This document shows, piece after piece, positions 1 through 9,283 of a stretch of 64,000 bases of DNA (positions within the stretch are counted from its first letter, which is position 1; every line of letters begins with the position of its first letter). The notes beneath the pieces are model-generated. The model made no database searches. It was given only the letters and a program-made list of their open reading frames with translations, and had not been told where the DNA came from. The position numbers and the translations under genes are program-made. The DNA lies in contig JAAUZD010000023.1 in assembly GCA_014804785.1 (NCBI GenBank), positions 166,382-230,381 on the forward strand, read 5' to 3'. Source of the stretch: Lachnospiraceae bacterium (lineage in GTDB: Bacteria > Bacillota > Clostridia > Lachnospirales > Lachnospiraceae).

Positions 1-313
1 AGAGAAGAGTGGTATGAGATTTATCTCTCAGCAGGGAAGGCATTGCCATAGGGAACTGGTGCAACCAGTGATGGAGATAAAATCCAGTACCTAAAACTGA
101 ATAAAAGCGTCTGAGTAAAAGCTCACTACTTAAAGCTGGTGGTGGGCTTAATTTAATGAAGATACGCCCTGTCAAGTCTGATGATGCAAAAATGATGCAA
201 GTATGATTTATAATATATGAAAACAGAATCGCTATTATGACAGCTCTGTTTCAGATTATATATATCGTATTTCTGAAAATTGGGCATAGAATAGATACTC
301 CAAGGATTTAGAG
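1..313. other. Region upstream of the first gene, no complete gene seen
   Basis: No complete gene is visible. Short open stretches run in from the left edge and stop near position 51 (frame 1) and near 105 (frame 2); either could be the tail of a gene outside the window, and I recognise neither. A TATAAT-like hexamer lies near 210-216 without a convincing -35. The stretch otherwise serves as the leader of the gene starting at 314. Confidence 0.4.
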
Positions 314-2809
314 GTGATTAAATTGAGGCTAAAAAAGGCAGGAATGTGTTTTTTACTCATAGCGATAGCATTGTTATGCGCATTTGTAGGATGGCGGGGA
401 GAAGCAGCGTACCGTGTAAGCCATAGTTTTGAGAAATTCAGTTATGCAATGATGGATAATCTTATAAAACCAGCTTTGGAAATCAGCATGGAATTAGAAG
501 AATATTTGGAGACGCTTTTATCTGATGTAGAAGAAACTGTGACAGAACCTGTAGCAAGCCCCAAATTAAATATAGATCTTGAGGAAGCAGATTTCCTTGT
601 CACTGACAGCAGGGGCGGTGAGTATTCGTTAGGATATCCTGACAAGGAGACCTTTTTAAGGGATTTTGGCTTTGAAGGGAAGGAGCCTTTTTATCAATAT
701 GTGGAGGAAACAAGCGGTGAACTCCAGATGGAGTTTTTTTATGACGAAAACACGGCAAAGGGCTGCGGAATTAGATATTATCCGGAGGAGGGATGGCAGG
801 CGCAAGGATTTGTCTTTAATGGTTCCATGATACCCTCATATCGGGAAGATGAGCATTTGCTGAGGGATAGAAACAAGGAGGCAATTTATTCCAAACTGAC
901 CTATGACGGATATGATCCAAGTCAGGATGAGTGCATAGAAGAGTTCGAGGAAAAGACAGAGTATACTGCAGATGGTAAGATGAAGCATTATATTGCAACC
1001 GGATGGATTACATATATGAGTGATGAACCGGATATCAGCACCATAGTGGAAATGGGCTTTGTGTATCGGGAAGACGGTTCCTTGCAAAGTAAGGATAGTC
1101 ATCATAATCAGGCATATGGAGGAACATGGTACAGCAGTGTACATAGCTTTTATGACAGCCGGGAAAGATTGGTTTTCGAAGACTGCTATATTACGCATGG
1201 AAGTATGGAATATTATTATATTTATGACGGAGAAGAAGAGGAGCCCTCTTATTATCTTGTGATTGACTATAATCCATCGCCCTACGCAGAAATGATTTCC
1301 TATCATGATGCCGTAGAGGATGCAGATGGAAAGTGCTATGGAAAGGTCGGACCGGATCTTTCAGATAACTCATACGTTCGGACGGTTAGGAAAGCCAATA
1401 AGGATAAGAAATACAGCAGTGACAGTGTCAGTCATACCTATGAGATGGATTATGATGGGGATGGGAGGAGAGAAGCATTTGTTATCATCGGGGAGTATAG
1501 GGATGGGCTGTCAGGAGAACCTACAGAAGACCTTATTGATGGCAGCGCCTGGTTTGTAGATAGTGAAAATAATGTGATGTATTTAGACACTGCCACCTTT
1601 AGAGTTTACCAAGAATATCTATGGCAGGATGGAAAAGTCTATTTGTTTTTACACCATTCTGTAGGGCTGCCATGGGAAACGGATATTTTTACGGTGGAAG
1701 AGAATAGAGCCTGTAAAATATTTGAAGGGAGAAGTGCATTTTTAAGCGACAACGGACAGGTGATTCAGGTACAGGATACTTATGACAGCACTTATGAATA
1801 TGAAATTTCCCATGAAAATGATGAACTGGAGGGATTCTGGTATGGGCATACATGGAAGCGCTATACTTTTATGTTTGAACATGGGGAATGGAATGAAATT
1901 CCAGCAAGGGAGATCAGTAGAAAGCAGGTGGATGAAATAGCACAACTCCCTTCTGAATTTGATGAAAGCCAATATGACGGTGTACAGTATATTCTTCGGG
2001 AAAATGGAGAATTGGATATCAATGTGGCGAAAGAAAATGAGAAGTTTGATATCATTGATTTTTCTTATTTCATCTATCAGTTAAATGACTATATGGAATG
2101 GGAACTGATGGATAAAGCTTCGGGGATTTACTTAATACAGCTGGACGGAGAAAGCCACTGGGATTATCTTAGCAAAATTGAAAATGTTGAAACAAAGCTG
2201 CAGCAAAGAAAAAGAGATGTCATTTTATATCAGGAAGTGCTTGAAGAGTTTGAGAGACTGTGGAATACTGATTATGAAAAAGAAAGTGTTGCGTCCGAAG
2301 ATACCAAATATGCAGGGGAATATTTTATTAATGCCTGGTGCCGAGGGGAAAAAGAAAATAAACAATTATGCTACAATTTGCAGGATTTGTCGGGGGATGG
2401 AGTCTGTGAATTATTGATTGGGATAAAATACAGCAGTGCTTATAACGAAGAGATGGAGGTGCTGCAGAATATTTTTACCTGCCAGGATGGGAAAATCAGC
2501 AATATCTTCCGTGATGAAAATCAAGGGAGCCAGTTTTGGGGATTATGTGAAGGCAATGTAATTGAAGTGTCCCGAGCGGTATATGGTTACGGTGATTACT
2601 GGTATTATGCTTTAAGACCTGGTCATGGAGAAGTAGATTTGATAGATACAGTGGGATATGATTTCATTGGCAGGGAAAAAGGCGAGGAGATGTACCTTTA
2701 TTACGACAGAATGAAGAACGAGATTTCAGAAGAGGAATTTGAAGAAGTGCTAAGCAAATATCCGAATATAGAGATTTGGTGGAAAGAGTTAAAAGGTTTT
2801 ATAAAATAA
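314..2809 (+). CDS. Large signal-anchored surface protein, function unknown
   Basis: The 831-residue product begins with a short basic stretch and a hydrophobic segment (about residues 12-28), which points to export with membrane anchoring or signal peptide cleavage. The rest is acidic and rich in aromatic residues. Two aspartate-rich motifs, DYDGDGRREAFV (about residue 380) and DLSGDGVCELLIG (about residue 695), resemble the calcium-binding loops of FG-GAP/VCBS-type repeats. I do not recognise the family. The start is ambiguous: GTG at 314 follows AAGGA at 302-306, while TTG at 323 has GAGGTG six bases upstream. A muramidase gene follows 25 bases downstream on the same strand, so a joint cell-surface role is plausible but inferred. 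Confidence 0.75.
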   Translation: MIKLRLKKAGMCFLLIAIALLCAFVGWRGEAAYRVSHSFEKFSYAMMDNLIKPALEISMELEEYLETLLSDVEETVTEPVASPKLNIDLEEADFLVTDSRGGEYSLGYPDKETFLRDFGFEGKEPFYQYVEETSGELQMEFFYDENTAKGCGIRYYPEEGWQAQGFVFNGSMIPSYREDEHLLRDRNKEAIYSKLTYDGYDPSQDECIEEFEEKTEYTADGKMKHYIATGWITYMSDEPDISTIVEMGFVYREDGSLQSKDSHHNQAYGGTWYSSVHSFYDSRERLVFEDCYITHGSMEYYYIYDGEEEEPSYYLVIDYNPSPYAEMISYHDAVEDADGKCYGKVGPDLSDNSYVRTVRKANKDKKYSSDSVSHTYEMDYDGDGRREAFVIIGEYRDGLSGEPTEDLIDGSAWFVDSENNVMYLDTATFRVYQEYLWQDGKVYLFLHHSVGLPWETDIFTVEENRACKIFEGRSAFLSDNGQVIQVQDTYDSTYEYEISHENDELEGFWYGHTWKRYTFMFEHGEWNEIPAREISRKQVDEIAQLPSEFDESQYDGVQYILRENGELDINVAKENEKFDIIDFSYFIYQLNDYMEWELMDKASGIYLIQLDGESHWDYLSKIENVETKLQQRKRDVILYQEVLEEFERLWNTDYEKESVASEDTKYAGEYFINAWCRGEKENKQLCYNLQDLSGDGVCELLIGIKYSSAYNEEMEVLQNIFTCQDGKISNIFRDENQGSQFWGLCEGNVIEVSRAVYGYGDYWYYALRPGHGEVDLIDTVGYDFIGREKGEEMYLYYDRMKNEISEEEFEEVLSKYPNIEIWWKELKGFIK

Positions 2810-2834
2810 GTGAAAACGATATAAGGTAATATTT

Positions 2835-3569
2835 ATGAAAAAAAGAAATTATTTTTGGATACTGGTATTGGTGATAGCGGCAGGTATTTTTTCTGTGGTT
2901 ATGACTGTAAATAAAAAGATAAAGATAAATCTTGTATTTGCCGGAAACTATGAACTTCATGGTGTGGATGTATCTCATTATCAGGGAAGAATTGACTGGT
3001 CAAAGCTTGCACAGCAAAATGTGGATTTTGCATTTATAAAGGCGACAGAGGGAAGCAGTTATTTAGACGAATGTTTTTTTGATAACTGGGAGGCGGCGGA
3101 AAAAACGAATCTGTACATAGGAGCGTATCATTTTTTCAGTTTTGACAGTGAAGGGGAGAAGCAGGCGGAGTTTTATATTGAGACGGTGGGCAATCTTAGC
3201 GGAAAACTGGTGCCTGCTGTTGATGTGGAGTTTTACGGGGATAAGGAAAGTAATCCGCCGGCGAAAGAGGAGGTGGTAGCAGAGCTTAAGAAAATGCTGG
3301 CCGCCTTAGAGGACTATTATCAGGTAAAACCTGTCATTTATTCTACCTATACCGTTTACAACAAATACATCAAGGGAGAGTTTGAGGAATATCCGCTGTG
3401 GATCAGAAATGTATATTATCCGCCTGTTGGCAATTTGGGGAATGGATGGACTTTCTGGCAGTATACGGACACCGCTGTTTTAGAAGGGTATGAGGGAACT
3501 GAAAAATATATTGATATGAATGTGTTTAAGGGAACCACTGATGAATTTAATGAACTGATTGTGAAATAG
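2835..3569 (+). CDS. GH25 muramidase (lysozyme-like), membrane anchored
   Basis: This 244-residue protein has one N-terminal hydrophobic segment (about residues 7-24) and then a single glycoside hydrolase family 25 domain. Family landmarks are visible: GVDVSHYQGRIDW near the start of the domain, FAFIKATEGSSYLD, the acidic PAVDVEFYG pair expected to carry the catalytic Asp and Glu, and the late WTFWQYT strand. GH25 enzymes cleave the MurNAc-GlcNAc beta-1,4 bond of peptidoglycan. There is no separate cell-wall binding repeat, so the enzyme probably acts close to the membrane. It lies just downstream of the large surface protein and likely shares its transcript. Confidence in the family is high; the physiological role is inferred. 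Confidence 0.92.
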   Translation: MKKRNYFWILVLVIAAGIFSVVMTVNKKIKINLVFAGNYELHGVDVSHYQGRIDWSKLAQQNVDFAFIKATEGSSYLDECFFDNWEAAEKTNLYIGAYHFFSFDSEGEKQAEFYIETVGNLSGKLVPAVDVEFYGDKESNPPAKEEVVAELKKMLAALEDYYQVKPVIYSTYTVYNKYIKGEFEEYPLWIRNVYYPPVGNLGNGWTFWQYTDTAVLEGYEGTEKYIDMNVFKGTTDEFNELIVK

Positions 3570-3573
3570 ATGA

Positions 3574-3615
3574 GAACCGCCCACCGGCTGTTGTGCTGGC
3601 AGAGCGGTTTCATTT
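3574..3615. terminator. Likely bidirectional stem-loop between GH25 gene and potD
   Basis: An outer stem AACCGC (3575-3580) with GCGGTT (3604-3609) encloses an inner CCGGC/GCTGG stem. It sits between two convergent genes, which fits a shared terminator. The flanking T-rich run is weak. Confidence 0.55.
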
Positions 3616-3639
3616 ATTTAAGTCTGATTTTGTTTGGCT

Positions 3640-4701
3640 TTAGTCTGATTTTACTTCTTTCCAAAGATTGTTGTATAGTTCTTCTCCTTCGGAACCTAAA
3701 TATTGAAAGGTTTCAAGATTTTCATATTGGCTAAGGTCAGGAAAAGCAATTTCAGAATTTCGGATATCCTCATCCTCAATCAGTGCCTGTGCGGCAGTGT
3801 TTGGGGTAGAGTAGGTAATATATTCAAAATTCATAAGGGCGATATCTTCACGGCACATAAAATTGATAAAAGCTTCCGCGTTTTCTTTGTTAGGCGCATT
3901 TTTAGGAATGACCCAGGAATCAATCCATACATTGGTACCTTCCTTTGGAATGACATAGGCAAGGTCTGCATTTTCTCTCTGGGTATAAATCGCTTCACCG
4001 GAGTAAATAACGCCGAGAGCGGCTTCGCCGCCAATCATTTTGTCCCGCACCTGGTCGATGACATATGCCTGTACCAGAGGCTTCTGCTCGATTAAAGTAT
4101 CTTTGGCAGTTTTAAGTTCCGTTTCATCTAATGTGTTCATGGAATAACCATTCAATTTTAAGGAAACCATGAAAGCATCCCTGACGGAATCCTGCATCAG
4201 AATGTTGTCAGCATATTTTTCATCCCAGAGGACAGACCAGCTTTCGATTGGTTCTTCTACCATGGTCTTATTGTAGAGAATGCCCACAGTGCCGAAACAG
4301 TAAGGAACGGAATATTTGTTTTCCGGATCAAATTCTCTGGACTGTTCAAGGTACTGCTGACCGATATTTTTGATGTTGGGAATGTTATCAAAGTTGATTT
4401 CAGAAAGCAGATCATTATCAATCAATTTCTGAATCATATAATCGGAAGGACAGAGCACATCATAAGCGGTAGCGCCGGCTTCCACCTTTGGATACATGAT
4501 CTCATTCGTCTCAAATTCATCATAAACGACCTTGATACCCGTTTCTTCTTCAAACATGTCAATCGTCTCCGGGTCAATGTACTCGCCCCAGTTGTAAACG
4601 ATAACTTCACCGTTTTCGCCGCCGGAACTTCCGCAGCCAGTCAGCAGTGCTGATAAAATGACACAAAACATAAGAACAGAGCATATTATTTTTTTCATCA
4701 T
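3640..4701 (-). CDS. potD: Spermidine/putrescine-binding lipoprotein PotD
   Basis: The 353-residue product is the extracellular solute receptor of a polyamine ABC importer. It starts with a lipoprotein signal (hydrophobic run then LLTGC, Cys about residue 23), expected to be lipidated and anchored outside the membrane. The mature part shows PotD family sequence such as VYNWGEYIDPETIDMFEEE and YDVLCPSDYMIQKL. It is the last gene of the operon, 11 bases after potC. Just past the stop, an AGTCTGATTTT element occurs twice (about 3621 and 3642), so the last codons are locally duplicated. Polyamine specificity is inferred from family and operon; other small amines are possible. Confidence 0.94.
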   Translation of the reverse strand: MMKKIICSVLMFCVILSALLTGCGSSGGENGEVIVYNWGEYIDPETIDMFEEETGIKVVYDEFETNEIMYPKVEAGATAYDVLCPSDYMIQKLIDNDLLSEINFDNIPNIKNIGQQYLEQSREFDPENKYSVPYCFGTVGILYNKTMVEEPIESWSVLWDEKYADNILMQDSVRDAFMVSLKLNGYSMNTLDETELKTAKDTLIEQKPLVQAYVIDQVRDKMIGGEAALGVIYSGEAIYTQRENADLAYVIPKEGTNVWIDSWVIPKNAPNKENAEAFINFMCREDIALMNFEYITYSTPNTAAQALIEDEDIRNSEIAFPDLSQYENLETFQYLGSEGEELYNNLWKEVKSD

Positions 4702-4711
4702 TTTCCTCCAT

Positions 4712-5500
4712 TTAGAAATTTCTTTTTACTTTTTTATTTTCAGAAGGTGCCTTATTGACTAAAAGAAGCAGAACAAGTACCGTTACAAATATGATTGTGG
4801 AAAGTGCATACATTTCCGGTTTGATTCCCTTTTTTACTTCCGTATAGATTTTGGTAGAAAGGGTATCTACACCGGCGCCTTTGGTAAAGTGGGTGATGAT
4901 AAAATCATCCAACGACATGGTAAATGCCATTAAAAACCCTGAAAGCACACCGGGAAGTATTTCCGGAAAGACCACCTTGAAAAATCCATATACGGGACCT
5001 GCACCGAGATCTAAGGCAGCTTCGTATGTATGGGGATTTAGCTGTTTCATCCGGGGCATGACGCTCAAAATCACATAAGGAATGCAAAATGTGATGTGTG
5101 AGAGCAGGATCGTCTCCATGCCAAAACGAAGTCCCATGCTGATAAACAAAAGCATAAAGGAGATACCGGTAACAATATCGGCGTTCAACATGGGGATGTT
5201 GGTAATGCCGATCACAATCGCCCTTGTGTTTTTTTTCAGATTCATGATTGAAATACAGGTAATCGTGCCGATGATGGTAGCAATTATGGATGCGGTAAAG
5301 GCGATGAACAAGGTATTGAACAGTGCCTGCAAAATCTCCTTGTTCTTAAATAATTCACCATACCATTTCAGGGTAAATCCGCCCCATTTTGCCCGTGTCC
5401 TGCTGGCGTTAAAAGACAGCACGATAAGAGTAACAATGGGAGAATATAAAAAAATGAAAATCAAAATAATATAAATTTTTTTGACGGCATTTCTTATCAT
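4712..5500 (-). CDS. potC: Polyamine ABC transporter permease PotC
   Basis: A 262-residue integral membrane permease with about six hydrophobic segments. The EAA-type cytoplasmic loop that contacts the ATPase is visible as YEAALDLGAGPVYGFFKVVFPEILPG split across about residues 155-180. Its order after potB, and the N-terminal segment IYIILIFIFLYSPIVTLIVLSF, match PotC/YdcV-type subunits. The start codon overlaps the potB stop by four bases, which indicates translational coupling. It should form the heterodimeric channel with PotB. Confidence 0.93.
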   Translation of the reverse strand: MIRNAVKKIYIILIFIFLYSPIVTLIVLSFNASRTRAKWGGFTLKWYGELFKNKEILQALFNTLFIAFTASIIATIIGTITCISIMNLKKNTRAIVIGITNIPMLNADIVTGISFMLLFISMGLRFGMETILLSHITFCIPYVILSVMPRMKQLNPHTYEAALDLGAGPVYGFFKVVFPEILPGVLSGFLMAFTMSLDDFIITHFTKGAGVDTLSTKIYTEVKKGIKPEMYALSTIIFVTVLVLLLLVNKAPSENKKVKRNF

Positions 5501-6312
5501 AATACGGAGCCCTCCCCGTCTTTATCAAAAATAGAAGAAATGATCATGTTTATAATGATGAACAGCATCAGTACAATGGAAAGACCGCTTCCCAAATTCC
5601 AGTTGCCCGCCTGGGTAAATTCTTCCTCCACCACATTGCCAATCAATAGAATCTTGCTTCCTCCCAGCAATTTGCTGATTACAAAGGTGGTAAGGGCAGG
5701 AATGAACACCATGGTAATCCCGCTGATAATACCGGGCAGAGTTAAAGGCAGGGTAATCTTTGCAAAGACCTGCAGTCCGTTTGCCCCTAAGTCTCTGGCA
5801 GCATGAATCACATTACGGTCAATTTTTGCCAGAGAGTTGTAAATGGGCAGAACCATAAAGGGCAGGAAATTGTAAACCATGCCGAGCACGATGGCATAAG
5901 GTGTGTTTATGACATTGAGGGTAGGCAGATGCAGAAAGGAAAGGATATTGTTGATAACGCCTGTCTTTTCAAGTAAAGTCTGCCATGCGAGGGTACGGAG
6001 CAAAAAGTTCATCCACATGGGTAGAATGAAAATAAGTACGATAAAACTGTGCTGATTTACATTCATGCTGCTTAAGATCATTGCCAGCGGATAGGCAAGA
6101 ATCAGGCAGATCAGGGTGGAAATAAGGGATAAACCAAGTGCCAGATAAAGAGCCTTTGCGTGTTCCGGCTTTGAAATCGCTATGATGTTTTCAAGGGTAA
6201 AGGCACCGCTTTTATCTGTAAGCCCATAATAAAATACCATGCATAGAGGAATGATGATAAATAGAATTGACCAGATAAAATAGGGAGTGCCCAGCAACTT
6301 TTTCTTATTCAT
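5497..6312 (-). CDS. potB: Polyamine ABC transporter permease PotB
   Basis: A 271-residue permease with six predicted membrane spans. The ATPase-contact loop is seen as [14 protein letters not shown] followed by [11 protein letters not shown]. The N-terminal [17 protein letters not shown] run is typical of PotB. Its start overlaps the end of potA by eight bases and its stop overlaps the potC start by four, so potABC is tightly coupled. With PotC it forms the membrane pore for polyamine uptake. Confidence 0.93.
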   Translation of the reverse strand: MNKKKLLGTPYFIWSILFIIIPLCMVFYYGLTDKSGAFTLENIIAISKPEHAKALYLALGLSLISTLICLILAYPLAMILSSMNVNQHSFIVLIFILPMWMNFLLRTLAWQTLLEKTGVINNILSFLHLPTLNVINTPYAIVLGMVYNFLPFMVLPIYNSLAKIDRNVIHAARDLGANGLQVFAKITLPLTLPGIISGITMVFIPALTTFVISKLLGGSKILLIGNVVEEEFTQAGNWNLGSGLSIVLMLFIIINMIISSIFDKDGEGSVL

Positions 6313-7378
6313 TGATTCCCGCAGCCTCCTCGTCTTCCGAAGCAGGTTTGTTCATAATCTGGATATTGAAGGGATCTACATCGATGCCTACCTCGGTGCC
6401 CACAGGAAACATGCCTGTAGAATGAACCAACCATTCATAGCCGGCGGCAGTGACTTCCATTTCATAATGAACGCCTTTAAAAATGAGGTGAGTTACAGTT
6501 CCCGTCATTTTCCCTTTGGCGGGAGAGGAGAGAATGACATCCTCCGGCCGTATTACCACGTCTACAGGCTTGTTGCATCCGAAACCTGTGTCAACGCAGG
6601 GAAATCTGGTTCCTAAAATATCTACCAGTTTATCTTCAATCATAGTAGAACTGATAATATTGCTGTCACCGATAAAATCAGCGACAAAAGCGTTTTCCGG
6701 CTCGTTGTATATTTTTTCGGGAGTACCGATCTGCTGGATATATCCCTGATTCATAACCACGATAGTATCCGACATGGTGAGAGCTTCTTCCTGATCGTGA
6801 GTTACATAAATAAAGGTAATGCCCAACTCATTTTTCAGCCGGATCAATTCATATTGCATATCCTGACGCAGCTTTAAGTCCAGCGCTCCTAAGGGCTCAT
6901 CTAAAAGAAGAACCTTGGGCTCGTTGACGATAGCACGGGCAATGGCAATACGCTGCTGTTGACCGCCGCTTAAGGAATCGGGCATACGATTCTCAAAGCC
7001 TTCAAGATTGACAAGCTTTAAAGCGTATTTAATTTTGTCATTTATGTAGGATTTGCTTTTGTTCTTGATCTTTAGTCCAAAAGCAATGTTTTCGGCAATG
7101 GTCATATGGGTAAAAAGCGCATATTTTTGAAAGACGGTATTTAACTGTCTTTTGTTGGGCGGAAGCTTTGTGATATCGCTGCCGTCAAAAATAACACTGC
7201 CGGTATCGGGCTTCTCAAAGCCCCCTAAAATACGCAGAGTAGTGGTCTTGCCGCATCCGCTGGGACCAAGCAGAGTGAGGAATTCGTTTTCACGGATATA
7301 GAGATTTAAATCGTCCAGAACCATCTGACCGTCAAAAGATTTACTGATGTTTTTAAGGTCAATCAAAATTTTTTTCAT
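6305..7378 (-). CDS. potA: Polyamine ABC transporter ATPase PotA
   Basis: The 357-residue ATPase contains Walker A (GPSGCGKTT), the Q-loop, the signature [14 protein letters not shown], Walker B ([12 protein letters not shown]) and the switch His in VTHDQEEA. After about residue 240 it continues into the C-terminal TOBE-like regulatory domain common to PotA/MalK proteins. I chose the ATG at 7378 because AGGAGG lies directly upstream; a longer reading from 7405 lacks that site. It energises import through PotBC and is the first transporter gene after the XRE-cupin regulator. Confidence 0.95.
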   Translation of the reverse strand: MKKILIDLKNISKSFDGQMVLDDLNLYIRENEFLTLLGPSGCGKTTTLRILGGFEKPDTGSVIFDGSDITKLPPNKRQLNTVFQKYALFTHMTIAENIAFGLKIKNKSKSYINDKIKYALKLVNLEGFENRMPDSLSGGQQQRIAIARAIVNEPKVLLLDEPLGALDLKLRQDMQYELIRLKNELGITFIYVTHDQEEALTMSDTIVVMNQGYIQQIGTPEKIYNEPENAFVADFIGDSNIISSTMIEDKLVDILGTRFPCVDTGFGCNKPVDVVIRPEDVILSSPAKGKMTGTVTHLIFKGVHYEMEVTAAGYEWLVHSTGMFPVGTEVGIDVDPFNIQIMNKPASEDEEAAGINE

Positions 7379-7405
7379 AAGAAAACCTCCTGCATATCTG
7401 ATCAT

Positions 7406-7969
7406 TTAAAAGCTTGGCGGACTGCTCACCCAGATGAGGACAGCGCCTGTTTTATTATCTGCTTTTAAATAGTGGGATTGTTTAGCTGTAAAGTAAAATG
7501 ATTCCCCTTTTTATACTTTGATCGTTTTTTTCCCAAGGACCAAAGAAACACTTCCTGATATGACGTAACCAAATTCTTCCCCTTCATGCGGATTGTCAGG
7601 GTAAGTGCTCCCGCCGGGAGATAAGGTAAGCCGTATGGGCTCCATCATATTTTTCTGGGCATTTGGAATAATCCATTCAATTTTATTTTGAAGCTCTTCA
7701 TCTATTTTCTCAAAGTAATCTGTTTCCTTAAATGAGACCTGCGTATCTTCGGAATCATTAAAAAACTCCTTAAGATCGGTACCGAGACATTGAAGAATAT
7801 CTACAAGGGTAGTAATAGAAGGAGAAGTTAAATCCCTCTCCAACTGAGAAATGAACCCCTTTGACAACTCACAGCGATCCGCCAGCTCCTCCTGCGTCAA
7901 CCCCTTCTGACAACGCAGATCTTTAATTTTATTTCCAATATTAATTCCGTTATTCATAAAATGTCCCAT
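7406..7969 (-). pseudogene. XRE-cupin (PuuR-like) regulator interrupted by an in-frame TAA
   Basis: The open part encodes a helix-turn-helix (about residues 10-65: LTQEELADRCELSKGFISQLE) and a cupin domain containing HEGEEFGYVISG. Translation meets TAA at 7511-7513. Reading past that codon in the same frame gives KGESFYFTAKQSHYL and then VLIWVSSPPSF before a stop at 7406-7408, which is exactly the end expected of a PuuR-type regulator of polyamine genes. One substitution in a Lys or similar codon would explain this. The truncated product loses about 35 residues of the cupin barrel, the presumed ligand-sensing part, but keeps the DNA-binding domain. potA starts 27 bases after the restored end. 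The start could be ATG 7969 or 7957. Confidence 0.85.
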
Positions 7970-7984
7970 GTCTTTCTTAATGCA

Positions 7985-8018
7985 ATTATAATAAACTGGA
8001 AGTTTAGTAAAACTAAAC
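7985..8018 (-). promoter_or_regulatory. Promoter of the regulator-pot operon with palindromic operator
   Basis: On the minus strand a perfect TATAAT -10 (7985-7990) lies just upstream of the regulator start. A perfect palindrome, GTTTAGT-AAA-ACTAAAC (8002-8018), covers the -35 position. That placement fits an operator for repression, plausibly by the XRE-cupin protein itself. It also rules out a start codon at 8026. Confidence 0.6.
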
Positions 8019-8282
8019 AAAAACACTGATAATCATTATACAGATATATAGAGGAAAGTCAATAGAAAATTAAGGACTGAAAATATATTCTTTTATATTT
8101 TCTTTAAAATTCTTATATGCTTTTTATGAAATTGGTGCAAAGAAGGTGTAAATATGGACTTTGATATGGTGTAAAAAAGAATCATTTTGAATTCCAAGAA
8201 AAACTCTGAATAAAAAAATATAGAGAAAGATGGCAGGATAAAATAGGTTTTACCTTTCAAAGCTGAAAAGTGTTTAGTTGTA
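8019..8282. other. AT-rich spacer between divergent operons, nothing recognised
   Basis: This very AT-rich stretch separates the pot operon from the signalling island. I see no coding region, RNA gene or clear repeat. It marks the left edge of the island's base-composition change. Confidence 0.4.
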
Positions 8283-8311
8283 TTGACAAATTTTTGAGTT
8301 TGCCATAGCAT
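8283..8311 (+). promoter_or_regulatory. Sigma-A type promoter upstream of the LytTR/GHKL operon
   Basis: TTGACA (8283-8288) and TAGCAT (8306-8311) are separated by 17 bases, close to the sigma-A consensus. The predicted transcript would have a leader of about 230 bases before the LytTR regulator gene at 8552. Confidence 0.55.
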
Positions 8312-8314
8312 AAA

Positions 8315-8474
8315 ATGAAAACGCATAATGATGATGTAACCTGAGGATGGCACTCTGAGTGAAGCGAAACAGACAACATTAAATTTCTCGAAAAGGGGCA
8401 AATTAGCTTATTTGCGGGATATTGTCAAAACAGTAGGAGCTACGATGGGGCTTTTACGATTGCTATTACAGTAA
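8315..8474 (+). pseudogene. Possible decayed small ORF in the leader of the LytTR gene
   Basis: An ATG at 8315 opens a frame that stops after nine codons. One base over, a frame open from 8340 to 8474 gives a lysine-rich sequence including GTLSEAKQTTLNFSKRGK. A single indel would join the two. I do not recognise the product, and there is no good ribosome binding site. It may be chance. Confidence 0.25.
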
Positions 8475-8551
8475 GAGAAATGGGCAGAAAAAAGTATAGC
8501 GTGTAGATAAATAGAAAGATAGGATATACATCAAAAGAGGAAGGTAGAAAA

Positions 8552-9283
8552 ATGCTTAGGATTGGTATTTGTGATGATGAAATTGCATTTGGCTGTCAAT
8601 TAGAAACATATTTGGAGGAATATTCCAGAAAAGAAAATATTGAGATAGATGTAAAGGTATTTATATCAGGAGAAGAATATCTTCAATTTATGGATAAAGA
8701 ACCTGCACTTGATATACTATTTTTGGATATTGAATTAGGGAAGGAGGTCAATGGTGTTATAGTTGGGAGTATAATGCGTTCTGATTTGACTAATGAGTCA
8801 ACTCAGATTGTGTATGTATCATCAAAAGAGAGCTATGCTATGCAGCTTTTTCAAAACAGACCAATGGACTTTTTAGTAAAACCTATAAAAAGTGAAGATA
8901 TTGAAAAGATTATGAATCAATATAAGCGACTTTTCTCAAATAGTAAAAATTTTTTTGAGTTTCATGTAGGAAAAGCAAGTTATCGTATTTGCACTGATGA
9001 AGTTATTTTTTTTCAATGTTCCGGAAAAAAGGTTGTAATCAGAACAAATAAGGGACAGAATGAATACTATGGAGGAATGGAGGGGGTTATAAAACAAATA
9101 GACAGCGGAAAATTCTGGAACATTCATAAATCATATGTTGTAAATGTAAATTATGTATCAGAATTTCATAGTGATAAAGTAATTATGACGACGGGAGATG
9201 AATTGCCAATTAGCCGTGCCAGTAAAAAGAATGTACAAGAAAAACTTCTGAAAATGAGCATGTCGAGGAGGCGATACCAATGA
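8552..9283 (+). CDS. LytTR-family response regulator (AgrA/VirR-like)
   Basis: The 243-residue protein has an N-terminal receiver domain (about 1-120) with the acidic pair in GICDDE, phosphoacceptor Asp59 in LFLDIEL and the Lys of FLVKPIK. The C-terminal LytTR DNA-binding domain (about 135-235) shows the family pattern, including IHKSYVVNVNYV and ISRASKKNV. LytTR regulators such as AgrA and VirR bind pairs of direct repeats and control quorum and peptide genes. It overlaps the kinase gene by four bases, so the two form a two-component pair. The paired repeats at 10587-10618 are a candidate target. Confidence 0.93.
   Translation: MLRIGICDDEIAFGCQLETYLEEYSRKENIEIDVKVFISGEEYLQFMDKEPALDILFLDIELGKEVNGVIVGSIMRSDLTNESTQIVYVSSKESYAMQLFQNRPMDFLVKPIKSEDIEKIMNQYKRLFSNSKNFFEFHVGKASYRICTDEVIFFQCSGKKVVIRTNKGQNEYYGGMEGVIKQIDSGKFWNIHKSYVVNVNYVSEFHSDKVIMTTGDELPISRASKKNVQEKLLKMSMSRRRYQ

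Noticed and set aside
836..1306. Antisense open frame of about 156 codons
   Set aside because: It is opposite the large surface-protein gene and has no independent signal.
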